Shown here: piece by piece, positions 1-9,432 of the stretch
How positions within the stretch are numbered: position 1 is the stretch's first letter
Layout of the letters: every line of letters starts with the position of its first letter
Assembly: GCF_018437235.1 (NCBI RefSeq)
Contig: NZ_JAAMFJ010000007.1
Location: 1-64,000, forward strand
Direction: 5' to 3'
Source of the DNA: Fructobacillus papyrifericola
GTDB lineage: Bacteria; Bacillota; Bacilli; Lactobacillales; Lactobacillaceae
DNA length: 64,000 nucleotides
Program-made: the position numbers and the translations under genes
Notes under the pieces: generated by a model
Told to the model about the DNA's origin: nothing
Databases searched by the model: none
Seen by the model: the letters and a program-made list of their open reading frames with translations, nothing else

Positions 1-50
1 GCGCTGTGTTGATAACGCAGAGGTCCCTGGTTCGAATCCAGGATGGCCCA
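1..50 (+). tRNA. tRNA-Ile (GAT), 3' part
   Basis: Only the anticodon arm, T arm and acceptor 3' strand are inside the window; the 5' half lies upstream. The anticodon stem CTGTG/CGCAG holds a 7-nt loop TTGATAA with anticodon GAT. The T arm is CCTGG-TTCGAAT-CCAGG, followed by acceptor strand ATGGCCC and discriminator A at 50. CCA is not encoded. It is followed directly by a terminator, so it is probably the last gene of its transcript. Confidence 0.85.
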
Positions 51-54
51 TAAC

Positions 55-78
55 AGTCGACTTCGGTCGACTTTTTTT
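55..78 (+). terminator. terminator after tRNA-Ile
   Basis: Perfect 7-bp stem AGTCGAC/GTCGACT closed by a TTCG tetraloop and followed by seven T. Typical intrinsic terminator. Confidence 0.9.
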
Positions 79-93
79 GTGCCTAAAAAGCGC

Positions 94-122
94 TTGTCAA
101 AGTCTTCTTTCTAGCATACAAT
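94..122 (+). promoter_or_regulatory. serS promoter
   Basis: TTGTCA (94-99) and TACAAT (117-122) with exactly 17 bp between them. It places the start of the T-box leader near 129. Confidence 0.75.
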
Positions 123-128
123 AAGGGT

Positions 129-340
129 ATCAACTCATCATAAGTAGGTCATTTCAGAAAGGTAGCGGTTGTTGCGAGCTGCCAGACCGAAACTCCAATG
201 AGTCACGCTTAGCAGGTAATGCTGCTCGGTTTCCACCGTTATCGGATAATGAGTGCTGCATTTATGCAGAAACTGGGTGGTACCACGGATTGCGTCTTTT
301 TCGTCCCTGACTTTTGTTGGATGAAAAGGCGCTTTTTGTA
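129..340 (+). promoter_or_regulatory. T-box riboswitch leader of serS
   Basis: The leader holds the T-box core GGGTGGTACCACGG at 275-288. A terminator hairpin follows (about 291-335, then a T tract), whose 5' arm begins just downstream of the core, so antiterminator and terminator are alternatives. T-boxes sense uncharged tRNA, here presumably tRNA-Ser since the next gene is serS. I did not assign the specifier codon with confidence. The long leader before serS has no other coding content. Confidence 0.88.
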
Positions 341-358
341 TAGAAGGAGAATAGTATT

Positions 359-1669
359 ATGCTTGATATGAAGTACTTACGTAAGAATAAGGAAGAAGCA
401 GCCAAGAAGTTGCAGGACCGTGGTGTTGAAGCTGGCACTTTGGAGGCTTTGCTTGAAAAGGACCAAAAGCGTCGTGACCTGATTGCCAAAGTCGAAGAAA
501 TGAAGGCCAAGCGTAACGAAGCCTCTGACAAGATTGCCTTTGCAAAGCGCCAAAAAGAAGACGCTTCAGCTGCCATTGCTGAAATGCAAGAAGTGGCCAA
601 GCAGATTAAGGATATGGACCAAGAGTTGGCCGACCTTGATGCAGAAGTCAAGGAAGTGGCCGCTCACTTGCCAAACATTGCCGAAGACGATGTACCGGTT
701 GGACCGGATGAAGACAGCAACGTTGAAGTGCGCAAATGGGCACCGGCCGACTATGAGGGCCGCCCAGAAGCCTTAACGGAAGCCCCTGCCTGGTTGAAGC
801 CCCACTTTGAAATTGGGGAAGACTTGGGCATCTTGGACTTTGAACGCGGTGCCAAGGTTTCTGGAGCCCGCTTCCTTTACTACGTTGGTGATGGTGCTCG
901 TTTGGAACGGGCCGTTTACAACTTTATGTTGGACGAACACCGCAAGGAAGGTTACACGGAAATGATCACGCCAATCGTGGTCAATGATTCCGCTATGTAC
1001 GGAACGGGTCAGTATCCAAAGTTTAAAGACGACGCCTACCGTGTCCAGGACTTGGATCAAACTTACATTCCAACGGCCGAAGTGCCACTGACGAACTACT
1101 ATTCTGGTGAGACTTTGCCAGCAGAAGATTTGCCAATCTCATTCACGGCGCTGTCACCATCCTTCCGTAAGGAAGCTGGGGCTGCCGGTCGCGACACCCG
1201 AGGCTTGATCCGCTTGCACCAGTTTAACAAAGTCGAAATGGTCAAGTTTGCCAAGCCAGACGATTCCGACAACCAACTGGAAATCATGACGAAGAATGCC
1301 GAAAACATTCTGCAAAAGTTGGGCTTGCCCTACCACGTGATTACGCTTTCAACTGGTGACATGGGCTTCTCGGCTGCCAAGACCCACGACGTGGAAGTTT
1401 GGATTCCGGCACAAAACTGCTACCGTGAAATTTCATCGGTTTCAAACACCCGGGACTTCCAGGCCCGCCGGATGCACATCACTTACCGCAACGATGAAGG
1501 GAAGTTGGAACTGGTTCACACGTTGAACGGATCTGGCTTGGCCGTTGGTCGTACGGTTGCCGCCATTTTGGAAAACTACCAAAACGAAGACGGTTCTGTG
1601 ACGGTCCCAGAAGTCTTGCGCCCATACCTGGGTGGTCAGGAAAAATTGAACAAGACACCACACCACTAA
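359..1669 (+). CDS. serS: serine--tRNA ligase
   Basis: SerRS charges tRNA-Ser with serine in the cytoplasm. The 436-residue protein has the family layout: an N-terminal helical arm (residues ~1-110, rich in Lys/Glu/Ala) that clamps the long tRNA-Ser, then the class II catalytic core. Visible core elements are [10 protein letters not shown], motif 2 ([15 protein letters not shown]) and motif 3 ([15 protein letters not shown]) near the end. The start MLDMKYLR matches the usual MLD-type SerRS start, with AGAAGGAG 9 nt upstream. It is a single-gene unit behind a T-box and closed by a terminator, so expression should rise when tRNA-Ser is uncharged. Confidence 0.97.
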   Translation: MLDMKYLRKNKEEAAKKLQDRGVEAGTLEALLEKDQKRRDLIAKVEEMKAKRNEASDKIAFAKRQKEDASAAIAEMQEVAKQIKDMDQELADLDAEVKEVAAHLPNIAEDDVPVGPDEDSNVEVRKWAPADYEGRPEALTEAPAWLKPHFEIGEDLGILDFERGAKVSGARFLYYVGDGARLERAVYNFMLDEHRKEGYTEMITPIVVNDSAMYGTGQYPKFKDDAYRVQDLDQTYIPTAEVPLTNYYSGETLPAEDLPISFTALSPSFRKEAGAAGRDTRGLIRLHQFNKVEMVKFAKPDDSDNQLEIMTKNAENILQKLGLPYHVITLSTGDMGFSAAKTHDVEVWIPAQNCYREISSVSNTRDFQARRMHITYRNDEGKLELVHTLNGSGLAVGRTVAAILENYQNEDGSVTVPEVLRPYLGGQEKLNKTPHH

Positions 1670-1670
1670 A

Positions 1671-1727
1671 AAGCCCTAAAAGCGCGAAATTGACGGATGG
1701 ACCATCTGTTTTTTTCGGGCTTTTTTT
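1671..1727 (+). terminator. terminator after serS
   Basis: Nested hairpin: outer AAAGCCC/GGGCTTT arms around an inner stem ACGGATGG/CCATCTGT, ending in seven T. The secA -10 begins 3 bp further on, so terminator and next promoter are packed together. Confidence 0.8.
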
Positions 1728-1735
1728 GCTATAAT
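1727..1735 (+). promoter_or_regulatory. secA promoter, extended -10
   Basis: TGCTATAAT, an extended -10 with perfect TATAAT at 1730-1735. The -35 region overlaps the T-rich terminator and is poor (TGTTTT). Transcription should start near 1742. Confidence 0.65.
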
Positions 1736-1768
1736 TAAGCTTAGTTTCTAAATTATTTCAGATTAAGT

Positions 1769-1808
1769 ATGACTTTTATGAAAGGGGCGTATCTGGGCAA
1801 CTAGATAC
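1769..1808 (+). promoter_or_regulatory. secA leader: mini-ORF and GNRA hairpin between SD and start
   Basis: A strong Shine-Dalgarno stretch (AAAGGGG, 1781-1787) lies 31 nt before the secA ATG, too far for normal use. Between them is an 8-bp hairpin, 1789-1796 with 1801-1808, closed by GCAA (GNRA tetraloop). Folding it brings the SD to about 11 nt from the ATG. The same stretch is covered by an 11-codon reading frame ([11 protein letters not shown], 1769-1804) that lacks its own SD. Whether either is used is an inference. Confidence 0.55.
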
Positions 1809-1818
1809 CGAACATTCG

Positions 1819-4230
1819 ATGGCAAATCCAATTCGTAAGGTGCTTGACAACTCCAAGCACAAATTAAAGAAAATTGACAAGGTGGCAAACCAGGTCGAAG
1901 CGTTGGCCGATGACATGGCTTCTTTGTCCGATGAGGCCTTGCAAAAGAAGACCCAGGACTTTCAAATTCGAATCCAACAGGCTTTGGCCGGTGTAAAGGA
2001 TGAAAAGGCCAAGCAAAAGGCGACAGCCAAAGTCTTGGACGAACTCCTCCCCGAAGCCTTTGCCGTTGCTCGTGAAGGGGCCAAGCGTGTGCTTGGGTTG
2101 TACCCTTATCACGTCCAAGTCATGGGTGCCATCGTCTTGCACGGTGGAAACATCGCCGAAATGAAGACTGGTGAAGGTAAGACCTTGACGGCCACGATGG
2201 CAGTTTACTTGAACGCCCTTGCCGGAAACGGTGTGCACGTTGTTACGGTTAACGACTACCTGTCAAAGCGAGATGCTGAACAAATGGGTCAGCTCTACAA
2301 CTGGCTTGGCCTTTCTGTTGGAATCAACGTTGGTGACGATTCACCCGATAAGAAGCGGGCCGCCTACGACGCTGACATCACGTATTCTACGAACTTCAAC
2401 ATCGGATTCGATTACTTGCGCGATAACATGGTGGCCCGTGCCGAGGACCGTGTGATGCAGCGTGGTTTGAACTACGCCCTGATTGATGAGGCCGATTCAA
2501 TCTTGATCGATACGGCCCGGACGCCGTTGATTATTTCCGGTCCTGGTTCAGGCATTTCTCCACTCTACCAGCGTGTTGACCGTTTCGTTAAGACCTTGAC
2601 CCGCGATCAGGATTACAAAGTCGACGAAGAATCAAAGAACACGTCCTTGACGCCGGAAGGAATCAAGAACGCCGAAGTCTTCTTCAATTTGGACAACATT
2701 TACGGCAGTGAAAACACGGCGTTGACCCACCACATTGACCAGGCCTTGCGCGCCAACTTTAACTACTTGCGCGACAAGGATTACGTGGTTCAAGAAGGCG
2801 AAGTCAAGTTGATTGACCAGTCAACCGGTCGTATTTCGGAAGGAACTCGTTTGTCCGATGGTTTGCACCAAGCCATCGAAGCCAAAGAAGGCGTCGAGAT
2901 CAAAGAAGAAAACAAGTCAATGGCCCAAATTACCTACCAGAACCTCTTCCGGATGTACAAGAAGTTGTCTGGTATGACGGGAACGGCCAAGACCGAAGAA
3001 GAAGAACTGCTTGAAATCTACAACATGGAAGTCATCGAGATTCCAACGAACCGTCCGGTTCAACGAGTTGACATGCCAGACCTCTTGTACCCTTCACTGA
3101 AGTCCAAGTACAACGCGGTGGTCAACCGGGTGGCGGAGCTGCACAAGAAGGGCCAACCAGTCCTCTTGGGAACCGGTTCCGTTGAATCTTCTGAATTGGT
3201 TGATAAGCTGCTGACGGCACACAACATTCCGCACAGCGTTTTGAACGCCAAGAACAACGAAAAAGAAGCCGATATCATTGCTAACGCCGGTCAAAAGGGC
3301 GCCGTTACCGTTGCCACCAACATGGCCGGTCGTGGAACCGACATCAAGTTGGGCCCTGGAATCGATCAGCTTGGCGGCTTGGCCGTGATTGCAACCGAGC
3401 GACACGAATCACGACGGATTGATAACCAGCTGCGTGGTCGTGCTGGACGTCAGGGAGACAACGGTTTCTCACAGTTCTACCTGTCTTTGCAAGACGACCT
3501 GATGATTCGTTTCGGTGCTGAAAAAGTCCGCGCCCTCTTGCAACGGATGAACATGGATGATGACGAAACGGTCATCACCCACCGCTGGATCACTCGTTCC
3601 GTTGAATCCGCACAGAAGCGTGTTGAAGGAAACAACTACGATACGCGTAAGAACGTCTTGCAGTACGATGACGTTGTCCGGGAGCAGCGTGAATTGATTT
3701 ATAAGGAACGCGATCAAGTTTTGGATGAAACAAAGTCATTGGATAACGTGTTGATGCCAATGGTTAAGCGGACCATCGACCGAGTGGTTGACGCTCAAAC
3801 GCCTGGTAAGGACCAAAAGGAATGGCACTTGGATGCGATTAACGCCTTCATTGAGTCTTCCTTGACCTCACCAAAGCACGGGTCCGTTCGCTTGCAGAAC
3901 TTAAACCGCGATGAAATCAAGGACAAGCTCTACACCCTTGCCCAGGAAAACCTGGATGAGAAGAAGCAGGACTTGCCAGACGAAGGCCAGCTCTTGGCCT
4001 TTGAACGCGTGGTTATCCTGCGTTCCGTTGACCAACACTGGACGGATCACATCGATGCCTTGGACCGCTTGCGTCAGGGAGTCGGACTCCGTGGTTACGG
4101 TCAGTTGAACCCATTGGTTGAGTATCAAAACGAAGCCTTTGCAAACTTTAACAAAATGATTGCTGACATCGAATACGATGCCACTCGGACTTTCATGAAG
4201 GCCGAGATTCGCACCAACATGTCAGCCTAA
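1819..4230 (+). CDS. secA: preprotein translocase ATPase SecA
   Basis: SecA is the motor that pushes unfolded preproteins through SecYEG. The 803-residue protein has the first nucleotide-binding fold with GEGKT at ~118-122 and the DEAD box in [18 protein letters not shown] at ~222, a preprotein cross-linking region, and the second fold with [13 protein letters not shown] and [11 protein letters not shown]. The C-terminus stops at [11 protein letters not shown], just after the helical scaffold. The Cys-rich zinc-binding SEC-C tail found in many SecA proteins is absent, so the protein is shorter than the ~840 residues usual in Bacillus. The start matches MAN-type SecA starts, although its SD is displaced by a hairpin. 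secY lies at 26935. Confidence 0.97.
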   Translation: MANPIRKVLDNSKHKLKKIDKVANQVEALADDMASLSDEALQKKTQDFQIRIQQALAGVKDEKAKQKATAKVLDELLPEAFAVAREGAKRVLGLYPYHVQVMGAIVLHGGNIAEMKTGEGKTLTATMAVYLNALAGNGVHVVTVNDYLSKRDAEQMGQLYNWLGLSVGINVGDDSPDKKRAAYDADITYSTNFNIGFDYLRDNMVARAEDRVMQRGLNYALIDEADSILIDTARTPLIISGPGSGISPLYQRVDRFVKTLTRDQDYKVDEESKNTSLTPEGIKNAEVFFNLDNIYGSENTALTHHIDQALRANFNYLRDKDYVVQEGEVKLIDQSTGRISEGTRLSDGLHQAIEAKEGVEIKEENKSMAQITYQNLFRMYKKLSGMTGTAKTEEEELLEIYNMEVIEIPTNRPVQRVDMPDLLYPSLKSKYNAVVNRVAELHKKGQPVLLGTGSVESSELVDKLLTAHNIPHSVLNAKNNEKEADIIANAGQKGAVTVATNMAGRGTDIKLGPGIDQLGGLAVIATERHESRRIDNQLRGRAGRQGDNGFSQFYLSLQDDLMIRFGAEKVRALLQRMNMDDDETVITHRWITRSVESAQKRVEGNNYDTRKNVLQYDDVVREQRELIYKERDQVLDETKSLDNVLMPMVKRTIDRVVDAQTPGKDQKEWHLDAINAFIESSLTSPKHGSVRLQNLNRDEIKDKLYTLAQENLDEKKQDLPDEGQLLAFERVVILRSVDQHWTDHIDALDRLRQGVGLRGYGQLNPLVEYQNEAFANFNKMIADIEYDATRTFMKAEIRTNMSA

Positions 4231-4234
4231 AAAC

Positions 4235-4258
4235 AAAGCGAACGATGAGTTCGCTTTT
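4235..4258 (+). terminator. hairpin between secA and prfB
   Basis: Perfect 9-bp stem AAAGCGAAC/GTTCGCTTT with loop GATGA and only four T. It may act as a weak terminator; prfB starts 18 bp later without a clear promoter of its own, so part of secA transcription may read through. Confidence 0.6.
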
Positions 4259-4275
4259 CTTATGGGAGGATCGCC

Positions 4276-5394
4276 ATGGAAGTAGTGGCAGCCAAACAGG
4301 CCTTAGCCGGTATTCGAGAAGAAGTTGCCGGTTTTGAAAAAACATTGGATTTGGATGCATTGACGGAAGAAATTGCCGACTTTGAAAACCAAATGACAGA
4401 ACCTGGTTTCTGGGACGACCAGCAAAAAGCACAGGGCGTCATTGATGAAACCAACGTCTTGAAGAAGCGCCGTGATTCCTTTTTAGCGCTTGGTGAAGCG
4501 GCCGACGAAATTGAAATGCTCATCGAAATCGTCAACGATGATCCGGAAGATGCCGATTCTGCTGAAGAACTTGGTAATTTGGTCGAAAAGACCCAGGACG
4601 CTGTGACGGCCTATAACCTGGAGCAGTTGTTGACTGGTGAATACGACGCCAACAACGCTATCTTGGAAATTCACCCGGGATCGGGTGGAACGGAATCAAC
4701 GGACTGGGGTGAAAAGCTCTACCGGATGTATACGCGTTGGGCTCAGGCCCACGACTTTAAAGTCGATGTCTTGAACTACAATGCCGGTGACGAAGCCGGG
4801 ATTGATTCAGCCACGATCAAAGTCTCCGGCCACAACGCCTACGGCTTCCTGCGCTCTGAAAAGGGTGTGCACCGCTTCGTCCGTATTTCACCCTTTGATT
4901 CGGCCGGCCGTCGGCACACCTCCTTCGTTTCGGTTGATGTGATGCCAGAATTAGACGACTCAATCGAAGTCGAGGTTCGCGATGACGATATCAAGATGGA
5001 CGTTTTCCGTTCCGGTGGAGCCGGTGGTCAGAACGTCAACAAGGTGTCAACCGGAGTCCGCTTGACCCACGAACCAACCGGGATTGTGGTGTCATCGACC
5101 GTTGAACGAACGCAGTATGGTAACCGTGATTACGCCATGCGCCTGTTGAAGGCCAAGCTTTACCAACTGGAGTTGGAGAAGAAAGAGGCCGAACGTGCCG
5201 CCTTGGCTGGTGAAAAGAAGGAGAACGGCTGGGGTTCCCAGATTCGTTCCTACGTCTTGCACCCCTACCAAATGGTTAAGGATCACCGGACTAATTACGA
5301 GACCAACCAACCACAAGATGTCTTGGATGGGAACTTGGATCCTTTCATCAATGCCTACCTCCAGTGGCAGTTATCACTGAAGAATCCGGATTAA
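4276..5394 (+). CDS. prfB: peptide chain release factor 2
   Basis: RF2 recognises UAA and UGA and releases the finished peptide. In 372 residues the sequence shows the codon-recognition tripeptide SPF (~205-207, [14 protein letters not shown]) and the catalytic GGQ (~250-252, [12 protein letters not shown]). The start ATG has GGGAGG 6 nt upstream. The reading frame is continuous from this start through the N-terminal helix ([13 protein letters not shown]). The in-frame UGA and CTTTGA slippery site used for RF2 autoregulation in many bacteria are absent, so this copy does not appear to use programmed +1 frameshifting. Confidence 0.95.
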   Translation: MEVVAAKQALAGIREEVAGFEKTLDLDALTEEIADFENQMTEPGFWDDQQKAQGVIDETNVLKKRRDSFLALGEAADEIEMLIEIVNDDPEDADSAEELGNLVEKTQDAVTAYNLEQLLTGEYDANNAILEIHPGSGGTESTDWGEKLYRMYTRWAQAHDFKVDVLNYNAGDEAGIDSATIKVSGHNAYGFLRSEKGVHRFVRISPFDSAGRRHTSFVSVDVMPELDDSIEVEVRDDDIKMDVFRSGGAGGQNVNKVSTGVRLTHEPTGIVVSSTVERTQYGNRDYAMRLLKAKLYQLELEKKEAERAALAGEKKENGWGSQIRSYVLHPYQMVKDHRTNYETNQPQDVLDGNLDPFINAYLQWQLSLKNPD

Positions 5395-5396
5395 TC

Positions 5397-5425
5397 AAAA
5401 GAGCAGCCGCAGCTGCTCTTTTTAT
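5397..5425 (+). terminator. terminator after prfB
   Basis: Stem GAGCAGC/GCTGCTC with loop CGCA, flanked by A and T runs. Confidence 0.85.
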
Positions 5426-5470
5426 TTTGACCGGGTCAGACTTTATGAAGAAAGGTCCCTGCGTTATAAT
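5426..5470 (+). promoter_or_regulatory. clpC promoter with possible CtsR box
   Basis: TATAAT at 5465-5470 precedes clpC. Upstream, 5426-5442 reads TTTGACC-GGG-TCAGACT: one perfect CtsR heptad (TTTGACC) and one degenerate one at the 3-bp spacing known for CtsR operators. CtsR control is inferred from this and from clpC being a classical CtsR target; no ctsR gene is in the window. Confidence 0.5.
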
Positions 5471-5511
5471 AGAAGCCAACAAAGTAAACGAAAGAAACAA
5501 AGGAGCAGAAC

Positions 5512-7986
5512 ATGGCTAATCAGTATACGAATTCCGCAAAGACTGCCCTGACAATTGCGCAGGACCAAGCCAAGTACTTCCGTCACCTAGCGGTTGGCAC
5601 CGAGCACCTGCTCCTGGCCTTGGCCATGGAAAAGCAGGGCGTGGCCGGTAAGATTTTGGCCGAATTCTCAGTTGGACCAAAGGATGTCCAAGAAGAAATC
5701 GAGCACTACACCGGTTTTGGTATTGAACAGGCCTTTGATAACGACCTGTATTTGCCTTACTCACCAAAGGCTGGAACGGTGTTGAACTGGGCCAAGGAGC
5801 AAAGCGAAACCCTCAATCAGGGTGAAATTGGCACTGAACTGCTTTTACTCGCCTTGATTCAGGATCAAAGCATCCTGGCAGCCCGGGTGCTGCTGGCCTT
5901 GGATGTCAACTTGATGGACTTGCAAAAGGCCATTCTGCGCCGCCTTGGTATCTCGGACTTGCGTAAGCAGATGAAGCGGGGCAAGCCCGCACAAAAGCCT
6001 TTGGAGGGCACGCCAACCCTTGATAAGTTGGGTCGGGACCTGACGCAGGTGGCTCGTAGTGAACACTTGGATCCGGTCATTGGCCGCGATCAAGAGGTGC
6101 GCCGCGTGGTTCAGATTCTGTCCCGACGGACGAAGAACAACCCTGTCTTGGTTGGTGAACCAGGGGTTGGAAAAACGGCCATTGCCGAAGGCTTGGCCCA
6201 ACGGATTGTCAAAGGGCAAGTGCCGGATAACTTAAAGCACAAGCGCCTCATGGTCTTGGACATGGGTTCCTTGGTGGCCGGAACCAAGTACCGTGGTGAA
6301 TTTGAAGCCCGCTTGAAGCAGATCATCGATGAAATTGAGCAGGATGGCCAGGTCATTCTCTTTGTTGATGAATTGCACACCCTTGTTGGGGCCGGTGGTG
6401 CCGAAGGGGCCATTGATGCTGCTAACATTTTGAAGCCGGCTTTGGCCCGTGGCGAATTGCAGTTGCTTGGGGCCACGACTTTTGATGAGTACCAGCAGTC
6501 GATTGAATCCGACGCTGCTTTGGAACGGCGCTTTGCCAAGGTGACGGTTAACGAACCATCCACCAACGAGGCCGTTGCGATTTTGAAGGGCATCCGGCCC
6601 AAGTTTGCCAATTACCATCGGGTCAACATTTCAGACGATGCCATTGAAGCAGCCGTCAAATTGTCCGCCCGCTACATCACGGACCGCTTCCTGCCCGATA
6701 AGGCCATCGACTTGATGGATGAGGCCGCTGCCAAAGTCCAAATCGACGCCGTCGATCGGCAGACACCCCTTCATAAGGAACGGGCGGCACTGGCCAAGAT
6801 TGTCAACGATAAAGAAAACGCCATTGCCGAAATGGACTTTGAGCTGGCTGCGGACTTGCGCTTAAAGGAAATCGCCCTTCGTCAAAAGATTGAAAAGGCG
6901 GTTGCTCGAGCTGAAAAGAAGCAAGGCCAACAGGAAGAATATAGCATGGAAGTGACCAAGGAAGACATTGCCACGGTCATTTTTGAACAGACCGGTGTGC
7001 CCTTGACCCAGGTCCACGAAAGCGAAACCGACCAGTTGATTAACTTGGAAAAGGAATTGGGCAAGCGGGTGATTGGTCAAAAGGATGCCGTTTCAGCAGT
7101 GTCTCGCGCCATTCGTCGTTCCCGTTCTGGCTTAGCGGATCCAAAGCGGCCAATGGGAACCTTTCTCTTCCTTGGCCCAACCGGGGTTGGAAAGACGGAA
7201 TTGGCAAAGGCCCTGGCAGAACTGGTCTTTGGTTCAGAAGACAACATGATTCGAATCGACATGTCCGAATACCAAGAACAGTACTCCGCCTCCCGCTTGA
7301 TTGGTTCGGCCCCTGGATACGTTGGCTACGATCAGGGTGGCCAATTGACGGAGCAGGTGCGCAAGCACCCTTACTCCATCATCTTGTTAGATGAGCTGGA
7401 AAAGGCCAACAAGGACATCTATAACCTGATGCTCCAGGTCTTTGACGATGGCTTCTTGACCGACGCCAAGGGTCGTCGCGTGAACTTCCGTAACACCATC
7501 ATCATCATGACGTCAAACCTCGGGGCCACCCGCCTCCGTGATGAGAAGACGGTTGGCTTTGGCTCGCTTGACCAAGCGGAAAACAACGAGGCCGTTGCCG
7601 CCAAAATCAAGGAAACGGTGAAGGAAACCTTCCGCCCCGAATTCGTTAACCGAATTGACGAAGTGCTGGTCTTCGATGCCTTGGAAGAAAAGGAAGTCGA
7701 ACAGATTGTGCGCCTCTTGTCCAAGTCGCTGCTCGAGCGAGTAGCCGAACAGGGTGTCAAAATTAAGATTACCAAGGCGGCCGTTCAGGCGATTGCCAAG
7801 GATGGCTATGACCGTGAGTACGGTGCCCGTCCAGTCCGGCGCTTGATTCAAACCGAGATTGAAGATAAGCTTTCAGAGGCGCTTTTGTCCGGTGAAATCG
7901 AGACGGCTGACATGGTAACGATTGGCGCAACCAAGGGTAAGGTTACCCTAAAGATTCAAAAGGCCAAGGACCCGGTCCAAGCCTAA
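5512..7986 (+). CDS. clpC: ATP-dependent Clp protease ATPase subunit ClpC
   Basis: Clp/Hsp100 unfoldase that feeds substrates to ClpP or refolds aggregates. The 824 residues contain an N-terminal double Clp repeat (~1-140), a first AAA+ module with GEPGVGKT (~216-223) and [11 protein letters not shown], a middle region with a UVR-like helix ([20 protein letters not shown], ~443), and a second AAA+ module with GPTGVGKT (~555-562), then DELEKAN. The UVR-like insert and length favour ClpC over ClpE or ClpB. SD GGAGC precedes the start. It is monocistronic here, whereas in Bacillus clpC lies in the ctsR-mcsA-mcsB-clpC operon. Confidence 0.93.
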   Translation: MANQYTNSAKTALTIAQDQAKYFRHLAVGTEHLLLALAMEKQGVAGKILAEFSVGPKDVQEEIEHYTGFGIEQAFDNDLYLPYSPKAGTVLNWAKEQSETLNQGEIGTELLLLALIQDQSILAARVLLALDVNLMDLQKAILRRLGISDLRKQMKRGKPAQKPLEGTPTLDKLGRDLTQVARSEHLDPVIGRDQEVRRVVQILSRRTKNNPVLVGEPGVGKTAIAEGLAQRIVKGQVPDNLKHKRLMVLDMGSLVAGTKYRGEFEARLKQIIDEIEQDGQVILFVDELHTLVGAGGAEGAIDAANILKPALARGELQLLGATTFDEYQQSIESDAALERRFAKVTVNEPSTNEAVAILKGIRPKFANYHRVNISDDAIEAAVKLSARYITDRFLPDKAIDLMDEAAAKVQIDAVDRQTPLHKERAALAKIVNDKENAIAEMDFELAADLRLKEIALRQKIEKAVARAEKKQGQQEEYSMEVTKEDIATVIFEQTGVPLTQVHESETDQLINLEKELGKRVIGQKDAVSAVSRAIRRSRSGLADPKRPMGTFLFLGPTGVGKTELAKALAELVFGSEDNMIRIDMSEYQEQYSASRLIGSAPGYVGYDQGGQLTEQVRKHPYSIILLDELEKANKDIYNLMLQVFDDGFLTDAKGRRVNFRNTIIIMTSNLGATRLRDEKTVGFGSLDQAENNEAVAAKIKETVKETFRPEFVNRIDEVLVFDALEEKEVEQIVRLLSKSLLERVAEQGVKIKITKAAVQAIAKDGYDREYGARPVRRLIQTEIEDKLSEALLSGEIETADMVTIGATKGKVTLKIQKAKDPVQA

Positions 7987-7995
7987 TAAACATTG

Positions 7996-8030
7996 AAAAA
8001 GTCCCGCTACGAAAGTAGCGGGACTTTTTT
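7996..8030. terminator. bidirectional terminator clpC / EIIC-like gene
   Basis: Perfect stem AGTCCCGCTAC/GTAGCGGGACT with GAAA loop, A run on one side and T run on the other; it serves the two convergent genes. Confidence 0.9.
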
Positions 8031-8036
8031 TACTCT

Positions 8037-9155
8037 TTACATCATATCTAAGTGAAGATCGTTTTCCTTGGTTAAGCCAGCCTTCTTCAATAAGAAGTAG
8101 TAGGCAAATCCGGCAGCTGCTGGCAACAAAGCGCCGAAGACCATGACCAGTACCAAAGCATGCACGTTAGTACCCAGCAAGGCCAGGGGTGCGATTAGCG
8201 AGGTGAGACCCAAGCCGGCGATGGTGAAAGGCACCTTCAAATCAAAGACTCCAACGGCCAACATAGCGGACACACCGGCAATAACCGCAGGACCGAAGAA
8301 GAGCAAAGGGCTCTTTAACAAGTTAGCAAACTGGATTTTCGGTGTCACGATGGTTTGGGCAACGTTGGCACCGACGTTGTTTTGACGAAAGCCCATTACG
8401 GTATACATGACAAAGCCGGCGGTTGTACCAACCAATGCGGCCCCACTGGAAAGGGGGTCAAGCATGACGGCGATGGCAAGGGCGGCAGACGAAGCCGGTG
8501 TCATCAAGAAGAGGAACCAGAAAAAGGAGACGACAAAGGCGCCTAAGAAGGGACTCACGGCCATTGTCTTGGCAAGGTTTTCAGAAACCCAGTTCAAAAA
8601 CGGTGTCGTGTAGGTTGCGGCCACTAAGCCGGTAACGGTACCTGTTAAGGCTGCAGAAAAGGGAACGAGTAGCATGTCCAAGGCCGTTTTGCCGGTTAGG
8701 TAATTACCGACTAAGACCGCGACAACGGCGGCAAAGACGGCAGAAACCGGTTGGCCCGAGGTCATGACCAAAGAGCCGACGGGCTGTGTTGCGGCCCAAT
8801 TGGTCGCTGTGTGCGTGTTTGCAATCGCTGTGCTAGCAAAGTAGACGGCGTTTGAACCAACTGTTGCGGCAATTAAGGCAGCCCCGGTTGTTAAAACGGT
8901 GGCATCAAGGGCCATGGCGACACCGACACCGAGTGCGGGGGCCAACATCTTTTGCCCCATGGCACCGGCCTGGACTAATGCGGGAAGGTGCAGGATGTTG
9001 CCCAGTGAACTAAGCAGTAAGCCCATTCCTAAAACAGATAGGATGGCGTAAGTGATTCCCTGTGAAACAGCGTAAAAGGCTGATTGTTTCTTTTTGTTTG
9101 GTGTAGCCATTTCCTGTGGGCGAACATCCGCCGCTTGTAAAGTTGTTGCATCCAT
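8037..9155 (-). CDS. PTS_EIIC_2-like membrane transporter under leader-peptide attenuation
   Basis: A 372-residue integral membrane protein with about ten hydrophobic segments, resembling the EIIC-like family usually annotated as PTS sugar transporter subunit IIC (PTS_EIIC_2). Features include a Gly/Ala-rich core and the stretch LFLMTPASSAALAIAVMLDPLSS cut by polar turns. No EIIA or EIIB domain or gene is adjacent, so sugar phosphotransfer is doubtful. The start MDATTLQ is chosen because TTGGAGGAAG lies just upstream; longer frames run into the attenuator. Its mRNA begins 230 nt upstream with an Ile-rich leader peptide and a terminator, which suggests a role linked to branched-chain amino acids rather than sugars (inference). 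Confidence 0.75.
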   Translation of the reverse strand: MDATTLQAADVRPQEMATPNKKKQSAFYAVSQGITYAILSVLGMGLLLSSLGNILHLPALVQAGAMGQKMLAPALGVGVAMALDATVLTTGAALIAATVGSNAVYFASTAIANTHTATNWAATQPVGSLVMTSGQPVSAVFAAVVAVLVGNYLTGKTALDMLLVPFSAALTGTVTGLVAATYTTPFLNWVSENLAKTMAVSPFLGAFVVSFFWFLFLMTPASSAALAIAVMLDPLSSGAALVGTTAGFVMYTVMGFRQNNVGANVAQTIVTPKIQFANLLKSPLLFFGPAVIAGVSAMLAVGVFDLKVPFTIAGLGLTSLIAPLALLGTNVHALVLVMVFGALLPAAAGFAYYFLLKKAGLTKENDLHLDMM

Positions 9156-9184
9156 CGATACTTCCTCCAAATTTCTTCTCCAAC

Positions 9185-9209
9185 AAAAAAGACGCCAGAA
9201 ACTGGCGCC
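9185..9209 (-). terminator. attenuator terminator of the EIIC-like gene
   Basis: On the minus strand GGCGCCAG (9209-9202), loop TTT, CTGGCGTC (9198-9191), then six T (9190-9185). It lies 30 nt before the gene start, inside the leader transcript. Its 5' arm can also pair with the upstream segment around 9245-9250. Confidence 0.8.
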
Positions 9210-9293
9210 TTCCCATAGCATTGGATAGAAAGTAGAGGATTGGCCGCCAGCCCAAGTCAATGTGCTGGCAGCTAAAAAGGTGACCAGCAGTTA

Positions 9294-9362
9294 TCAAATA
9301 ATGATAATGCTAATCACGATTGCGTTATTCAATTGAGTTGATTGCTGATTTGTTGTCATCAT
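9294..9362 (-). CDS. leader peptide, 22 aa, Ile-rich
   Basis: An open frame starting with ATG ATG and ending in TGA, preceded by GAGGAG (9373-9368) at 5 nt. The peptide is MMTTNQQSTQLN followed by NAIVISIIII. The last eight codons are ATC GTG ATT AGC ATT ATC ATT ATT: six Ile, one Val, one Ser. This run of control codons just ahead of alternative RNA hairpins and a terminator is the classical arrangement of ribosome-mediated attenuation. It is too short for ordinary gene callers. Translation is strongly implied by the SD; regulation is inferred. Confidence 0.75.
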   Translation of the reverse strand: MMTTNQQSTQLNNAIVISIIII

Positions 9363-9387
9363 CTTTTCTCCTCGATTGGTTGTATTC

Positions 9388-9416
9388 ACTATACTAAGAT
9401 TAAAAATAAATGTCAA
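9388..9416 (-). promoter_or_regulatory. promoter of the leader peptide / EIIC-like gene
   Basis: On the minus strand, perfect TTGACA (9416-9411) and TATAGT (9393-9388) with a 17-bp spacer. The transcript starts about 20 nt before the leader peptide ATG. Confidence 0.85.
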
Positions 9417-9432
9417 TCTTTTAATAAAACTT

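Noticed and set aside
9156-9297. Longer N-terminus of the EIIC-like protein or a separate 95-aa frame
   Set aside because: These frames run through the attenuator terminator and have no SD; the start at 9155 does.
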